This document shows positions 14,568 to 14,679 of a stretch of DNA of 14,679 nucleotides, piece by piece. The notes beneath the pieces were generated by a model that saw nothing but the letters and a program-made list of their open reading frames with translations, was not told the origin of the DNA and made no database searches. Made by a program: the position numbers and the translations under genes. The stretch comes from JAAZGD01 sp034003765 (GTDB taxonomy: Bacteria; Bacillota; Clostridia; Peptostreptococcales; Anaerovoracaceae), in NCBI GenBank assembly GCA_034003765.1, contig JAVEXZ010000027.1, positions 1-14,679 of the forward strand. Direction: 5' to 3'. Every line of letters starts with the position of its first letter. Position 1 is the stretch's first letter.

Positions 14568-14679
14568 ATGGCAAAGAAGAAGTTTGAGAGAAACAAGCCT
14601 CATATCAATATTGGTACTATCGGTCACGTAGACCATGGCAAAACCACATTGACAGCGGCAATTACAAAGACCTTGTTCG
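14568..14679 (+). CDS. tuf: Elongation factor Tu (5' end only)
   Basis: The first 37 codons of EF-Tu are present and the gene runs off the window. EF-Tu delivers aminoacyl-tRNA to the ribosome as a GTP complex. MAKKKFERNKPHINIGTIG is the typical N-terminus, followed by the P loop GHVDHGKT (19-26) and TLTAAITKTL. TAAGGAGGA at 14551-14559 is a strong ribosome binding site, 9 bases from the ATG. The 50-base gap after fusA shows no clear promoter or terminator, so it is read as the last visible gene of the str operon. Confidence 0.97.
   Translation, partial: MAKKKFERNKPHINIGTIGHVDHGKTTLTAAITKTLF

Overview
The window is a continuous stretch of core gene-expression genes, all on the + strand: secE (3' end) - nusG - rplK - rplA - rplJ - rplL - a DUF523-family gene - rpoB - rpoC - rpsL - rpsG - fusA - tuf (5' end). 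The AT-rich codon use, strong AGGAGG-type ribosome binding sites, TTG and GTG starts, a 138-residue S12 of the Gram-positive form, a beta subunit opening like that of Firmicutes, and the direct joining of the rpoBC block to the str operon all point to a low-GC Bacillota, most likely of the Clostridia. Genus cannot be fixed by eye.

Layout. Bases 1-781 carry the end of secE and nusG, 14 bases apart and probably one transcript. Bases 849-2015 are the L11 operon (rplK, rplA); between the two genes lies a hairpin (1277-1310) that closely resembles the L1-binding stalk of 23S rRNA and abuts the rplA ribosome binding site. Bases 2016-2207 hold an L10 leader followed by mutually exclusive antiterminator and terminator hairpins, then rplJ and rplL (2208-3111). 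A GC-rich hairpin (3125-3157) separates rplL from a 152-residue DUF523/TudS-like protein (3181-3639), which is the unexpected gene of the window. A sigma-A-type promoter lies just after its stop codon and drives rpoB and rpoC (3722-11155). A near-perfect extended -10 promoter (11174-11203) opens the str operon: rpsL, a 236-base structured spacer, rpsG, fusA and tuf.

The genes make the translocon subunit SecE, the elongation factor NusG, the two flexible ribosomal stalks (L1; L10-L12 with L11 at its base), the two large RNA polymerase subunits, two decoding/assembly proteins of the 30S subunit (S12, S7) and the elongation factors EF-G and EF-Tu. Expression appears to be balanced by RNA sites in the non-coding gaps: L1 feedback, L10 attenuation, a leaky hairpin before rpoB, separate promoters for rpoBC and str, and perhaps an undescribed element in the rpsL-rpsG gap. 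No tRNA, rRNA, mobile element, CRISPR array or origin was seen. The only gene-free stretches are short (at most 236 bases).
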